A stretch of DNA of 64,000 nt, taken from the NCBI GenBank assembly GCA_021613335.1, contig JAJTWR010000239.1, positions 175,001 through 239,000 of the forward strand, written 5' to 3'. Every line of letters starts with the position of its first letter. Positions within the stretch are counted from its first letter, which is position 1. The position numbers and the translations under genes were made by a program. Origin of the DNA: Whitmania pigra. Its lineage: Eukaryota > Annelida > Clitellata > Hirudinida > Haemopidae. The notes beneath the pieces are model-generated. The model was not told the origin of the DNA. It saw nothing but the letters and a program-made list of their open reading frames with translations, and ran no database searches. Below are positions 52,301 through 64,000 of this stretch, piece by piece.

Positions 52301-55300
52301 CAGTAATACTTGGTCCAACTCGTCGATAAGGCCTCTGTTAGCAACAGATGTTTAAAATTTGTTGTTCACAGGTTTCATATCAGATCTCTAAACAATTTTA
52401 CTTAATTGATTGGAATATTAACTGAATTACATGTTGCATACATGTTGTTTACAATCATCATGATAGCTTCAAAGGGCTTACATTTATTCCAAGCAAAATT
52501 AGAAACAGAGAATGAAGATAAATGATAATGAACAAGCACTTGCAATTCACACATCACTGTGTTATTCAATTACGTGGAGGACATTGAAAGTGAAAAGTAG
52601 AAATGTTGTGAATGTGAGAAAGCATCACAAAACAACCAATATAGCGCAGTGCTCCTCGGAGGCTGTCTCACATAAACATTCAAATGTGAGTTGAAACAAA
52701 ACTGCTAATTGTAGACATACAAGTGAAATCATCCAATTAACAATTCTGAATATGAATTTGATGGTAATTAAACTAATTAAAGTTTATTAAACCGATAAAT
52801 ATTATTATATAGGCTAAATAGTAAAACTATTATTTCTTTAAGCTAAAAGCATTAAAAACATATGCAGCCAATGCATTGCAAATGTTGCTATTAATGATTT
52901 AAAAATAAATGAGTGAAGCACAACAGCACAATAATTATTGTAATAATATAACTTATAATATAATATATAATATATAACAAGTAAAATACATCGCAGACAA
53001 AAATGAAAACTTGAAAAGGAATGAAAGAAGAAAATGTCAGCAGGTCACATCATCATCATCAACATTATCATCATTATTACTAACATCATCATCGTCGTTA
53101 TTATCGTGAACATAATCATCATCATCGTTATCATTATAATCAACGTTATCATCACCATCAATGATGACAACAACGACAACAAGGATGTGATGAGGATGTA
53201 AAACTGTCATTAATTTTACAGCAACAGTTGCTCTGTAACTCAATTACATAGTGCCACAAGTAGGCATAAGATGGCAGAATATAATTTCGAATAACTACGT
53301 CATAATAAATTATGTTAACAGTAATAAATTATTATTATTGTCATCAAGTTTTACTTTTCTCGAGCATGAAGAGATATCCCTCCCTGGCATAGGAACGACT
53401 CACAGGTGGGACTGCTCCTGACTGAAATTGAATTAATTTTATTTTAAAACTTTAAAAAAAATTAATTTTAAAATTTAAAAAAAATTAAATTTAAACATTA
53501 ATTTCAAAATTAAGCTTTATTAAAAGGGCAATGAAAATAAATCAATAAATAATTTAAATGGCAGATATCAAAACTCGTTCTTAATGAGATCTATCAGCAT
53601 TTATCGGCCATATTGCACAGCTGTCGATAATGATCCTTGAAAGAAATCCATATCAAATATGCATGCATGGCTCACCAGTGAAACATAAGCAAACAATGGT
53701 GTTAACATTTAGCACAACCTTTCGTGACAAAAGCAACAAAGATGTTAGAAAACAAATTCATAAATCAACTCATAATTACAATCATAATTACAATTATAAT
53801 AAAAACAGACACAATAACCAAAGCCAGTGAATGATAAAGGTAACAATGTTGTTGATGATAATGATGGCAACCAACTAGTGTTGATGATGATGGTAATAAC
53901 GTTGATGATATCATCAGGACAAATTGAGTCATCAGACTGCTTATTTATTTATTTATTCATACATACCATCCGATCACTCATTAATATTTAATTGGTGCTC
54001 ACAATTATGATAAAATATTTATTATACATCCTGATTGACCCCACATATCATCCCATATAAAAATTCATAAATCTTTATCATCACCATCGTCATCATCATC
54101 ATCAGCAGCATAATCACCATCACAAGTCAGGCTCTAATCAGCATCAACAAAAGACAATTTACTGAGGTGCCCTAAAAAAATTTGGAAAAGATAATGAATC
54201 TCACAGAAGGCCTAATTGGATGGATAATCAGATGGAGTGATGATGATGAATATGAAGGAGATGATTATGATGGAGGTGAAAACAACAACAGCAGCAGCAA
54301 CAACAGCAAATTAATGAGTAGCAAGTGACCTCTAATATCTTGTTCTTCAGAATGGCTGCTTCATCTTTGGTTGATTCAAAATTTGCACGACACTAATCAA
54401 CGAAATAAGGATAATCAACAGAAATTATAAATACTTATCATTGTTCATTTACACTTAATTATTTAGCAATAATAATAATTACCACGGAAAAGATAATTTA
54501 ATGGCATTAATTTAATGTTTTTCAAGAATTGCTGATATCGATTGCGAAGCAGTGTTTGTTCATTCTCTGATGGAATTATATTGATTCAGCAAATACGGCA
54601 CACATTCTCAATAGCAATCATAGCCATTATTAAGATATTAATAATAATAATTTTAATAATAATAATAATAATAAATATTTAGCATCATCACCAAACAATG
54701 CAAATATATTCCTTCACCTTCTGCAATTTTGAGCTGAGATCTTTAAGGTATGGCTGGAAGTCGTTGCATAATTCATAACCTGCGAAAAAATATTAAAAAA
54801 CGCTAATTTGGGTAAATTCAGCGCCTTCATTACCAACTCAACACAAGGTGTCAATGTTATATTATTGTGTTGATAATCATAAATAATCATAAGAGACGTT
54901 ACTGATTAGATTTGATCTTTATGTTTTCAAACTTATCGATTGAAATTGTTTAAAAGTTTTAAAACTTATTGGATTGAAATTGTTTAAAAGTTTAAAAATT
55001 TATCGATTGAAATTGTTTCAAACCTTCATGGTAGAAAGTCAACCAACTGAACATGAACTGGAGAAGCTGGAAAATCAACAGCATCTATCATTATCATCAT
55101 CACCATCACCATCATCATCACTTGAAACATTGAATTCAACAATAGCCTCAAACCACTTCAGCAACAACAGCAGCAACAGTTAGTAGTTGTTGAAGGGTGG
55201 AGTGATGGTCTGATAGACAAAGCATCAGTAAGTGCAGATATTGAAATCATGATACCATTGCTTAGCAAGTGATTCAAGTACTCATGCAGATGTGACACAT

Positions 55301-58300
55301 ACTTTTCAACAATCACAATTTGAATTTATAAACTTTTAAATTCTTAAAGCGTATTTGTACTCAAGCGCTGAACTTTTCTGAGGCCAAAAATATAAACCCA
55401 AAGCAATATGCACTGATATTAGTACTGTTACATAATGTTATCAATATCAACATACATTAATTGCAATTATTATTTAAATAACAATTTATGAATTGAAAAT
55501 GCATGATTCACAATAAAAAAGTTCAAAGGTTAAGAAACAACACAACCCACATTTTCAGGGTACAAAAAAAAACTAAATAAAGAATGCATGAATAACTGAT
55601 TAAAGATAACAAGCATTCCTCTGCATAATTATAAAAACAATAATTAGACCAATTATAAGCGAGAAGAAAATCGCAAAATAATATCCTGGAGGGATGTGCA
55701 TTTATTCTTGCGAATCTAAGGATTCAACTGGATGCTACCAATTCAAATGCATGCCTACCAATTCAAATGCATGCTTATCAATTCAACTGGATGCTACCAA
55801 TTCAAATGCATGCCTACCAATTCAAATGCATGCTTATCAATTCAACTGGATGCTACCAATTCAAATGCATGCCTACCAATTCAAATGCATGCTTATCAAT
55901 TCAACCGGATGCTACCAATTCAAATGCATGCCTACCAATTCAAATGCATGCTTATCAATTCAACCGGATGCTACCAATTCAAATGCATGCCTACCAATTC
56001 AAATGCATGCTTATCAATTCAACTGGATGCTACCAATTCAAATGCATGCCTACCAATTCAAATGCATGCCTACCAATTCAAATGCATGCCTACCAATTCA
56101 AATGCATGCTTATCAATTCAACTGGATGCTCACCAATTCGACGAACTCGAACTTCTTCCTCTCCTGTACTTCCTGCAGCATCAACACGTAATCCATCGAC
56201 TCGCGGCAAAACCCCTTTCTCTCCTGGTCCAGTGACTCATCTGCCTGCAGTTGCCATGGTAACCAAGTTATTTAATGCATCACACAGTTATTGCCACTAC
56301 CATTGATATTGTTATCATCATCGCCATCACCATTGTCATCACCGTCATTATTATCACCACTCATCACCACCATCATCATCGCCATCGTCATCATTACCAC
56401 CATGTCATTGTCCATGCTTTCAAGGCAGGCAATGTAATTGCAAAAGACATGCAATCAAGCACTCATAATGACAGTCCTTGTAGCATTAACATTCAGTGCA
56501 CTCTAAAACAAACGAAGACAAGTTGTTACACGTTGTAAGATTTGTTATGCATTGTAACAGTTGTTATGCATTGTAAGAGTTGTTATGTATTTGTATTTAG
56601 CCCATTTTTTGAGTGCCATATGTATCCTATGGATAGGATGTGAAGGCACTTCTTAATCGATCCACCATTTATATAGCGCCCCTACCCGAGGACGCTCCCT
56701 GGAGGTGCGAGCCGGGCTGCATTCACCGCCTTTTGAAGTCTGGCAACCCTCTGAGCCAACTCGCATGTTTGTTGCAACCAAAGGCGTTAACAAGGACAAT
56801 AACGTGAAGCTTAACAAGCAGAAAACAGAAGAATTCAATTACACTTAATTAATCGTGGTGCCCTGTGTAAAGTGCCGTAAACAAAATATATATCCCTGCA
56901 ATTATCGAGCAGTGCATTAATTCAAATCAATTTGTTGTCACGTATTGCACTTCAACATTTCAATCTTACAGCTGTTTTTTTTTAATTTTAAATCTTGCAT
57001 ATCTAAACCTGAATTTGAATGCATGCATTCCTTCATTTGAAATATCACTATCACCACCACCACTACCGTCATCATCATGATCATCAACATCATCATCAAA
57101 ACCATCATCATTGCTTTGAGACAGTTTCATGCATTATTCAATCATCCTAATTGGGCCATTATGAAGTTTATGACATGATCATCATCATCATCATCATTAT
57201 GCGGTCTTGAGATATTTACCTCAGCAAGTTGAGCCTCTGAACTTTTAGCTGGTTTCAAACCAAGGTATCTTTCTTGTGACTGATAAAACTTTGATGTTTG
57301 TTTCTCAAACGTCTGTCTAAATTTCTGCATAAGTAAGTAAGAAAGTATGAGTAAGGGATTTCATCTAATGTCTAAATATTAAAGCAGTATATTAAACATC
57401 TGAATTCAAGTAATTTTCACAGTTGCTACGTTTCAAAATGTCATCAAGAACTTCATGTCATCGGAGACTTTGGTGACAGGCAAACTTCCCTGGTTTGTGT
57501 TCACTGAATGTAACCAATTCTGAGTAGATAGTCTTGAATGGTTTTGCAAATGTTTGCAGAGATAAAGATCACATAAACACTGCAACAGCTTAATAACACT
57601 GCTACCTCGATGTTTGTAAGACACAACATCGCAACAGCACAAAATATATTTCATTGTCAAGCTTTTTCCTCACGATTACACAAGATTTTGGAAATCATCC
57701 GCTGGAATTTTTATGCAGAATTTTTGAAAATCTTCAAATCGTTTAAAAGTATAATTTTAAAATATCTCAAAACATCAGTGTGTGGGAAGACAGCAAGCAA
57801 ACAGGATTCATGTTTGACAAAAGAATACATTTGATTTATAACAACCAGAAAGATTTCATGTTTAACTAAGTTGCTGATGAAATAAATAAATATTATTATA
57901 AATAATATTTGAAATAAATGTGACTTTGAAAACAAAGATCAGAAACAAACCTTAACTTCCCCAATTTTGTCCTTCCTGAAGCCATGCATAGGATCCAGAA
58001 CTGCTGTTCTCACCCTCTCCAACTTGAAAACAAGATCATTATCAACCCCTTCACTTAGGCATCACATCATCATCATCATCATCAAACTCATCACATCATT
58101 ATCATCGCCACATCCATCGCATCATTATCATTGCCACAATCATCACAACAGTTGCCACCCTTCCAGCACCTGTTTAACATTAAAACTGGCACAAAAGAAA
58201 CAAGGAACGAGCGATGAACGATTTACTCACCAGGTTGTCTCTTGCATCCTCGATGGTCAAAATAATCTTCCCAAATTCACTCAGAGATTTTTCTAGGAAG

Positions 58301-59166
58301 TGGAAATGGAATAGTGAAAACACGAAACAATGAAAACATGAAACAATGAAAACACAATCGAGATCTTACCTATCAAGATCTCGTCATCCGTCTTCTCTGT
58401 ACCAATGCACTCGAATTCAAATTCAGTTAGGAGTTTGGAAAAACTTCGTTGAGCCTTGGATAATTCTGAAAACATTAAAGCCAAAACATAATCAAATTAA
58501 ACATAATCAAAAGTATCAAATGACATCTTTAAATTAAAGGCACATCTTGGAATATTTTGGTTTTTGAGTGAGTACAATTTTATCAAACAAATATTGAGAC
58601 TAAAAACATAAATTCACATTCATAGTAAATCAAATCTGATTCTGTTATTCATTGTTTCTTATAAAACTAAAAAAAAACTAAACCTTGCAGCATAAGCTTC
58701 ATGTATTTTATTTTTAATCTACTCATTTAGAACACCAAACATAATGCAAATATGTCCAAAAGCCTTTAAATAAAACGTTTTACCGAAATATGGTTCAAAT
58801 TCACACAAAATTAAAAAATTTTCGGGTAAAAAGTCGGGTATTATTAATTAGTAATAATAGCTCATGAAGTTTAAAATAATCACTAAACAGTCCAAATCTG
58901 AGAACTAGTCGTGGTGTCTTAAATAAACATGAACAATGCGCATCGTCTGTTTAACATTAAAACGAATTTATTTCACATTTTAATACTTTATTAAACTCTA
59001 AATCTGACTTACGAGACGCGGCGCTGAGCAGGTCACTGCATTCCTTCACGAGTCCTTTGATGGATTTGCTGGTTTTTTCAATTTCTTTTTCGTGGGCATG
59101 GACCTTTTCGCGAAAAAACGGACTATCCGTGAGACATTCGCTAAATTCCAAAGTCTGGAGGACCAT
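45732..59166 (-). CDS. ARHGAP26: GRAF-type RhoGAP (BAR-PH-RhoGAP-SH3)
   Basis: Membrane-curving GTPase-activating protein for RhoA/Cdc42, linked to endocytosis and focal adhesions. Exons in coding order: 59013-59166, 58370-58465, 58231-58292, 57951-58022, 57220-57324, 56134-56244, 55024-55066, 54718-54779, 54330-54392, 53355-53421, 52225-52334, 51602-51696, 51027-51105, 50773-50809, 50348-50410, 50003-50077, 49608-49698, 49195-49253, 48754-48859, 48070-48229, 47546-47954, 47318-47474, 46033-46118, 45732-45823. All phases agree (2454 nt, 817 residues). BAR 1-250 (start [15 protein letters not shown], then [11 protein letters not shown]), PH about 262-370 ([20 protein letters not shown]), RhoGAP about 390-575 with the arginine finger in [10 protein letters not shown] (R415) and [12 protein letters not shown], a Ser/Pro-rich linker, and SH3 about 760-817 ([33 protein letters not shown]). 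The SH3 rules out oligophrenin. It could equally be called ARHGAP10/42, since one invertebrate gene usually represents all. Confidence 0.95.
46262..47312 (+). mobile_element. hAT-family DNA transposon remnant in a GRAF intron
   Basis: The plus-strand frame 46485-46938 encodes part of a hAT transposase ([13 protein letters not shown], a conserved Trp-Asn region). After a stop and frame change, a short piece of the C-terminal dimerisation domain follows near 46963-47080 ([15 protein letters not shown], then [10 protein letters not shown]). The stretch between the two, and the N-terminal part, are deleted. The right end (47296-47312) read on the minus strand is CAGTGTTGCCGTAAGTA, a typical hAT terminus. 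The left end near 46262 is a degraded match. Both subterminal regions carry many GTACTTAAGTAC-like motifs. Inactive. Confidence 0.8.
49266..49332. repeat. (CAT)n microsatellite
   Basis: About 22 CAT units, in the GRAF intron about 12 bp from the acceptor of the RhoGAP exon 49195-49253. Confidence 0.95.
51812..51998 (-). mobile_element. tRNA-derived SINE, copy B
   Basis: Same element as 18574-18760. On the minus strand it shows an A-box-like TAGCCGAACGGG, then a B-box-like GTTCGAAACCC about 50 nt on, as in a tRNA head. A tail with two GCGCTATATAAAT motifs follows. It lies in the GRAF intron between exons 52225-52334 and 51602-51696. Confidence 0.85.
53045..53170. repeat. degenerate CAT/ATT trinucleotide tract
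   Basis: Imperfect CATCATCATT-type repeats in a GRAF intron. The Asp/Asn-rich minus-strand open frame is an artefact. Confidence 0.85.
55726..56128. repeat. minisatellite with a 59-bp higher-order unit built of 20-bp subunits
   Basis: The basic subunit is CTACCAATTCAAATGCATGC (20 bp). Three variants, two of 20 bp and one of 19 bp carrying CAACTGGATG, form a 59-bp unit repeated about six times; a final block of four plain subunits follows. Because 59 is not a multiple of 3 and no stop falls in any frame, all three forward frames stay open for more than 160 codons. It ends about 6 bp from the donor of GRAF BAR exon 56134-56244. Each subunit contains the palindrome GCATGC. Confidence 0.95.
56661..56767 (-). 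mobile_element. diverged SINE fragment, copy C
   Basis: Shares CCATTTATATAGCGCC and a similar CGAGGACGCT / GCGAGCCGGGCT layout with copies A and B, but is shorter and more diverged, with a different central part. In a GRAF intron. Confidence 0.55.
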
Positions 59167-61685
59167 CGTGATCGGATTTCAGAAAAATAACTTTCAAGAT
59201 ATTCGGGCATCAAATGCGCATCTCGGCCGGGACCCCGCTATTTACAAAATTATGCTGGCGGACAATATGCCGGAATTAATGTGCGACACTATCATGTTGA
59301 ATGCTCGATGTAATGTCATATTGATGACAATAGAATTTAAATGCCGTTATGTTAAACAATTTAATTAATGAGAAAAGGTTCTTAAATTTGTCGAGAAGTC
59401 ATTCGATACCGTAAATTTTCACTCGAAAACGACTACTTAACGACGAGTAATATTTTTTAATTTCGTTATTTAATGTATATCCAATTAACTTTTAAAAATA
59501 GATTTTCATTAATGACTCACTTCGTACTTGTTTGAAAATTTTAGTTTTCCAGATACTCCAGGCAACGCGATGTGCAAGGAGGTTTCTTAAATATTTTACA
59601 TAAAATTAATTTATAAGGAGTAAAAGCACTACATTTAATTTGCAGACAAGAAGAGGTTGAAGTCTGAGATTAGGGATTATTACACACTCAAGAAGAAAAA
59701 GATGAATTTCATAAATTAACAGCTGGACAAGTGATTATGTTCACCACAAAGCACAAATATCAAATTATTAGAACCTTCACGTGGTTTCGCTTGTTGATTC
59801 ATTGCAGGACGGTTTTCAAAAATCTTCAAAAGCAGCCACAATAATGGGTCCTATGTTGAAAGGAGATTAAGATGCCTTAACGATTGCGTAATTCAGAAGT
59901 TGAAATCCATCTTGCTACTGATATCAATAGAATGACTGTGACACAATGGAAGACGGTAACAATAACCCAAGAAATTATTTACATTCTTTGATTTGAGAAT
60001 TTGAAGTTGTTAAATTTAAGGACAGCACACTTTCTCGGATTAAAACAAAGGCATGTAGCCTACTAGAACTGGCATATTACATTGTAAATGAAAACTTCAT
60101 AAGTTTGAAACTTTAAAGTATTGATTTAAAAAAGTTAAATCTGTTAATATGTGAATAATACAGTTGCTACATTTATATTTCTAAATAAGTTTGACAAATT
60201 ATGGATTTCAATCGAAATAATTTATCCGAGATGAAACTCAAATAAAGTACCCAATTTCCAAACAACATTTACAGATGCAAAAAATACTCTTGATTTCACA
60301 CAAATTTCTCAAAGGACATTTTTATCAAAATTAAATTTAAACTTCATTATAAATGAAAAAGCTTGAAATCAAAATGAAATAAAAAAAAAGATTTAAAACG
60401 AAACCAATTAAAATTAACTTTTTAAATTTAAAAAAAAAATTGATAACGAAAAAATATGTTAATTGGTTGGCTAATTAGATTTATTTATCTGTTTAAGCAA
60501 GTTAAATCATTTAAACTGCAGATGTTCGTCACCAGCCTAAAAATCTTTTTGGCATTCCATTAAATTGAGCTTCTTTGAAGAGTTAAATATCCTGGGAAGC
60601 ATAGAAACGAAACCATAGATATGAAATGCATCTTCAACGATGAGGAGGTGGCAGACGACATCACGAAGCGCTAGAAATGGCGCCGAGAGAGGCATTAGGT
60701 GCGATTACTTGATGGCTTATGCGCCGTTCGCGTCATGAAACTGGAGAATTTTCCATTAAATTTGTCTCCATCGCATCCACTCTGCTGAACATTCTAGATG
60801 GAACCGTTTGATGGACTGATGGATTTTTTGAAAATATTTTCATTTGTTATGGATCAACAAATGATCTCCATGTGGTTCGTGAAGGTAAATAAACATTAAA
60901 GATGGAGCTAAATATGGTTTCTGAATAATTTCGTTTTCCTGGTTGTTGAGCTTAAATAATTAATTAACCTTTAAAATGCTCTAAATTTTTAGGAGCATTT
61001 CAAAGATCCACACCATAAATGTTTTCAATGACAGTGTTCGAATTATGGTTTGGCGTCAACAGAGCAATTAATTTAATCTGATTTGAACATCAGAACATTC
61101 CAATACCCCTGAAATGCATCCTCGAATTCATCAAGAAATTTCCAGCGAAGAAAGAATTTGTTGATTGTGGCTATACATTCATTAGTTTTTATAATTAAAT
61201 TTCCAACTCCCTTAATACTAATCAGCGATATGGAATACTTTACATAGATTTTAAATTTTATTAGTAATTATTATAATTATAACAGGCCCTATTATTTACT
61301 ATAAATTTTTAAAAACATTTGAAAACCAATGGAAAAATATCTTCAAGATTGTCGTTAAATAAACAACACACATTGTAAATCAAAGAAATGTAATTATTAA
61401 TATTAATTATAAATTATAATTGCAAACTAAGGAACTTTAAAATAAATTTTGATTTGAGCGACAAAAATTTCCAACTTGAAATCGTCCAATTTGAAAGGAC
61501 AATCAGGTCCTTCATATTAATTCACGCAAACACGACTTATTCACGCCTTGAATGCTTGTAAATAATTTAAAATCTTTCATTCGAATTATTCAATAGTTTT
61601 TCCTAAAACTGCAAACATTCTCATGAAATTTGGACAAATATTTGGACAAATTCATGAAGAGTTAGAAATTGCAAGTCCACGTCTC
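59167..61685. other. intergenic region between GRAF and Otx
   Basis: Holds the GRAF promoter side and the Otx 3' flank. It is mostly AT-rich with poly-A/T runs. A block at about 60600-60860 is clearly richer in G and C than its surroundings but has no open frame of a known family; it could be regulatory. No transposon protein or RNA gene recognised. Confidence 0.55.
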
Positions 61686-64000
61686 CTACAGAGCTTGAAA
61701 CTTTGAAGCACAAGCGCCAAGTCCTTTATAGTCTGCACCTTGGTTTGAATATTCAACTCCCAAGGAGCCAGGTGTGAAGAATCCAGGTGAGGCATATTGA
61801 TTACAGGGGTTGCTGTAAGAGGATTCTGAGTTATTATTGGTTGGTGAAGGTGATGTGGATGATGGATGGATGGGCAGCGATGAAATGTACTCCCCACATG
61901 GGTAGGGTGGAAGGTGGGGATGTGAGTAGCCAGATCCGAATGCCGAACCATAATAGGTTTGCGGTGGAATTATGACGACGGAAGATGAGCTGGAAAACGT
62001 TGGCGAAGAAGACGACGACGATGACGGGAATAATGTTGGATGGTAGTTGAAGTTGTAAGGAGTTTCCAGTGCAAGAGTCCCGAGCTGCTTTGAGAAGGAG
62101 GATGACAACGACGTGGACGTCGGCAGAAGTGACGATGACGAAAACGAAGATGGCTGATAGAAAATGGCTGATGAGTCCGCTATGGATGTCGTCGATGACG
62201 TCAGAGATCCACGTGCGTCCAAGAATAAAGAAGAAGGTGAGAAGGACTGAGGAGAGTGGCAACCGAACAAGTTTGAACCGGAGTGGAAAGCAGACAGGGG
62301 GTCCGCGAGTTGGTAAGATGAACAGTAAGGGGGCTGCGATTGACGCCACGGAGAGGCCATGTTCTTGAGTACACCCGAACCCATGAAATTCCCCTGAAGG
62401 AAATGATCGGAACCCTTGCTCGAACGACCCGTGGATGAAGTGGAATTTCCGATGCAAGATCCGCTAGGGTAGGTTGGTGAATCCATGCGAAGTTTGTCGG
62501 GAGATCTGGATGAGACCCTATGGCTGGTTGGGGTGACGGGTCGGGTGGTGGTTGGAGAGTCGTTGTTAGAGTTAGGGGTGTCTGATCTTTTTATTTTAAC
62601 CATCGAACTCGTTGATGTTGACGTCTTTGTTTTGGCAATGGAAGTAACGGCCGAATTTGTTGTTCGAGATAGGGTCGACGTGAGCATGTTGTTGCTGCTG
62701 CTGTTGTTGTTGGTCGATGTGCTGCTGTTGTTCCTCTGCAGGGAAGCAGCCTGGTCGGTTGATTTTTGAAGCTGACGACATTTGGCACGTCGGTTCTTGA
62801 ACCAAACCTTAAAAGTTCATCGAAATCCGGTCACAGATCGGTGTAAGTAAATTGGCTGTCGAGTGCAAGGCATGTTTGATCGCATTGCGCCGATGATGAT
62901 GTATGCACAGGTTAGCATAACCGACAAGTGTCAAAAGTCATCTGACCTGCACCCTAGACTCTGGCAGGTTGATCTTTAGGGCCACTTCCTCCCTCATGAA
63001 TATGTCGGGATACCTCGTCTTTTTGAAGAGGGACTCCAAAATGTCCAACTGGTTTCTCGAGAATGTCGTTCTTTCTCGTCTCTGCTTTCTGGCGCTTCCT
63101 GAATTTAAATGAAAATTAGATTGTACTAATTAACTAAATACAGTTGTTAATATTAACGACTAGTTGGTTTTATTAATAATAATAGTTGCAATGCGGTTAC
63201 AGACAATGCGATATGAGGCCATAAAACAAGTTTGGGTCGTCATTGCGCAACTGGACGGTGCCAGATTGAACGATCTGATTTACGATGTAAGTCTTGTGTA
63301 CAAATGCATAAAGTCACTCATTAATGAGATCAACTGCTTGAAACAAAAAGATTACGCAATTACAGAATTAATTAGTTTGAAAATGTCAAGCACTGTGTCG
63401 ATATTATATTCGAGATAAAATTATTGCTTTAATATTTTTTATATATAATTTTTAAGTATATTAATAATTTTAATATTCTAAAAATTGCTTCATTGGGCTT
63501 TTCTCAAACCCCATATTTTTGTTAATTTATTTTTCACATTAATATTAGATCATAATAGTCTAGCAGTTGATCAGAAATTACTTTTAACAAGCCAACTTAC
63601 GTATACATAAACTCTACAAGTAAGTGGCTAATTCTAGATGAACAACATGTAATAATTAACATCTATAATACATCATAAATTGCAAAATCAATTGCAAAAC
63701 ATATAATAATTAACATTAATCATTAAGTCATAAATTTAATAATAATTTACAAAACATGTTATTATATTAACACAATATAATGAGTAATCAATTAATTAAT
63801 CAATTGCTACCTGGAAAAGCCATGGCAGCGTGCATGAGGTCCACGTTAGAAGTGGGCAGGCAGAGGTTGTAAGCAGCCGCAAAACTTGAAGAATGACTCG
63901 GTACCGAGGCACCCGAAGTCTTCCTCAGATGGTTCTGGTGGAGTCCAGGGTGGCTCAGACCGGAGGAACCCGATAGACCTCCTCCCAAAGAGGCTTGGAA
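61686..64000 (-). CDS. OTX: Otx/orthodenticle homeobox transcription factor (5' end outside window)
   Basis: Paired-class, K50 homeodomain factor that patterns the anterior head and brain; nuclear. Exons in coding order: 63811-64000 (continues past the window edge), 62947-63098, 61686-62807. Phases agree. The first visible exon is Ser/Gly/His-rich with no domain. The homeodomain starts at the second visible exon: [20 protein letters not shown], then [20 protein letters not shown], and crosses the intron after SRVQ into [10 protein letters not shown]. Lysine in VWFKNRR is position 50, the Otx/Bicoid specificity residue. The splice after SRVQ is the site typical of paired-class genes. The 374-codon last exon is rich in Ser, Thr, Asn and Gln, and ends in a tail with DYKGL and KFQAL, resembling the vertebrate Otx C-terminus (DYKDQ, KFQVL). 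The helix-1 region ([14 protein letters not shown]) is more diverged than usual for Otx. Confidence 0.95.

Noticed and set aside
55694..56306. Three overlapping 165-179-codon plus-strand frames, and a CRISPR-like regular repeat
   Set aside because: They are a contiguous minisatellite without spacers, in an intron of a minus-strand animal gene; not a CRISPR array and not a likely gene.
61834..62457. 207-codon minus-strand frame and several plus-strand frames over the Otx last exon
   Set aside because: Shadow frames of the Otx coding exon.

Overview
This is an animal (metazoan) genomic window: AT-rich, intron-dense, full of microsatellites and scattered transposon fragments. It holds five real spliced genes and one processed pseudogene. 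The genes (an ADAM protease, selenocysteine lyase, GRK2/3, Enabled and a GRAF-type RhoGAP, plus the 3' part of an Otx homeobox gene) are bilaterian families. Exon sizes, many introns below 100 bp and the repeat style suggest a compact invertebrate genome. A lophotrochozoan such as a leech-like annelid is my guess only; nothing here proves it. Nearly all long open frames in the window are microsatellite artefacts, so the gene models were built by hand from splice sites, reading-phase agreement and family motifs.

Layout. 1-8900 (+): a secreted ADAM metalloprotease whose disintegrin/cysteine-rich module is duplicated. 8724-12735: a local duplication joining the ADAM 3' end to selenocysteine lyase (SCLY) exons; a dead, intronless copy of the splicing factor PLRG1 sits between the two copies. 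11438-14411 (-): intact SCLY, 11 exons, 424 residues. 14412-18053: intergenic. 18054-39423 (-): a GRK2/3 kinase, 19 exons, 711 residues. 40438-43754 (+): Enabled/VASP, 10 exons, 518 residues, head-to-head with GRK across about 1 kb. 45732-59166 (-): a GRAF-type BAR-PH-RhoGAP-SH3 protein, 24 exons, 817 residues, with a hAT transposon remnant and tRNA-derived SINEs in its introns. 59167-61685: intergenic. 61686-64000 (-): the last three exons of an Otx/orthodenticle gene, whose 5' end lies beyond the window.

The genes are not a functional cluster. GRK2, Enabled and GRAF all act at the plasma membrane and actin cortex, but I see no sign that their proximity is more than chance. In every one of the five complete models, the exons I list join without a phase break, which is the main support for the boundaries. 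The unusual items are the double disintegrin ADAM, the ADAM/SCLY duplication with its retrocopy, the hAT insertion lying on a GRAF splice donor, a minisatellite open in all three forward frames beside a BAR exon, and an excess of the CRE octamer TGACGTCA. I did not find a clearly new multi-gene system.
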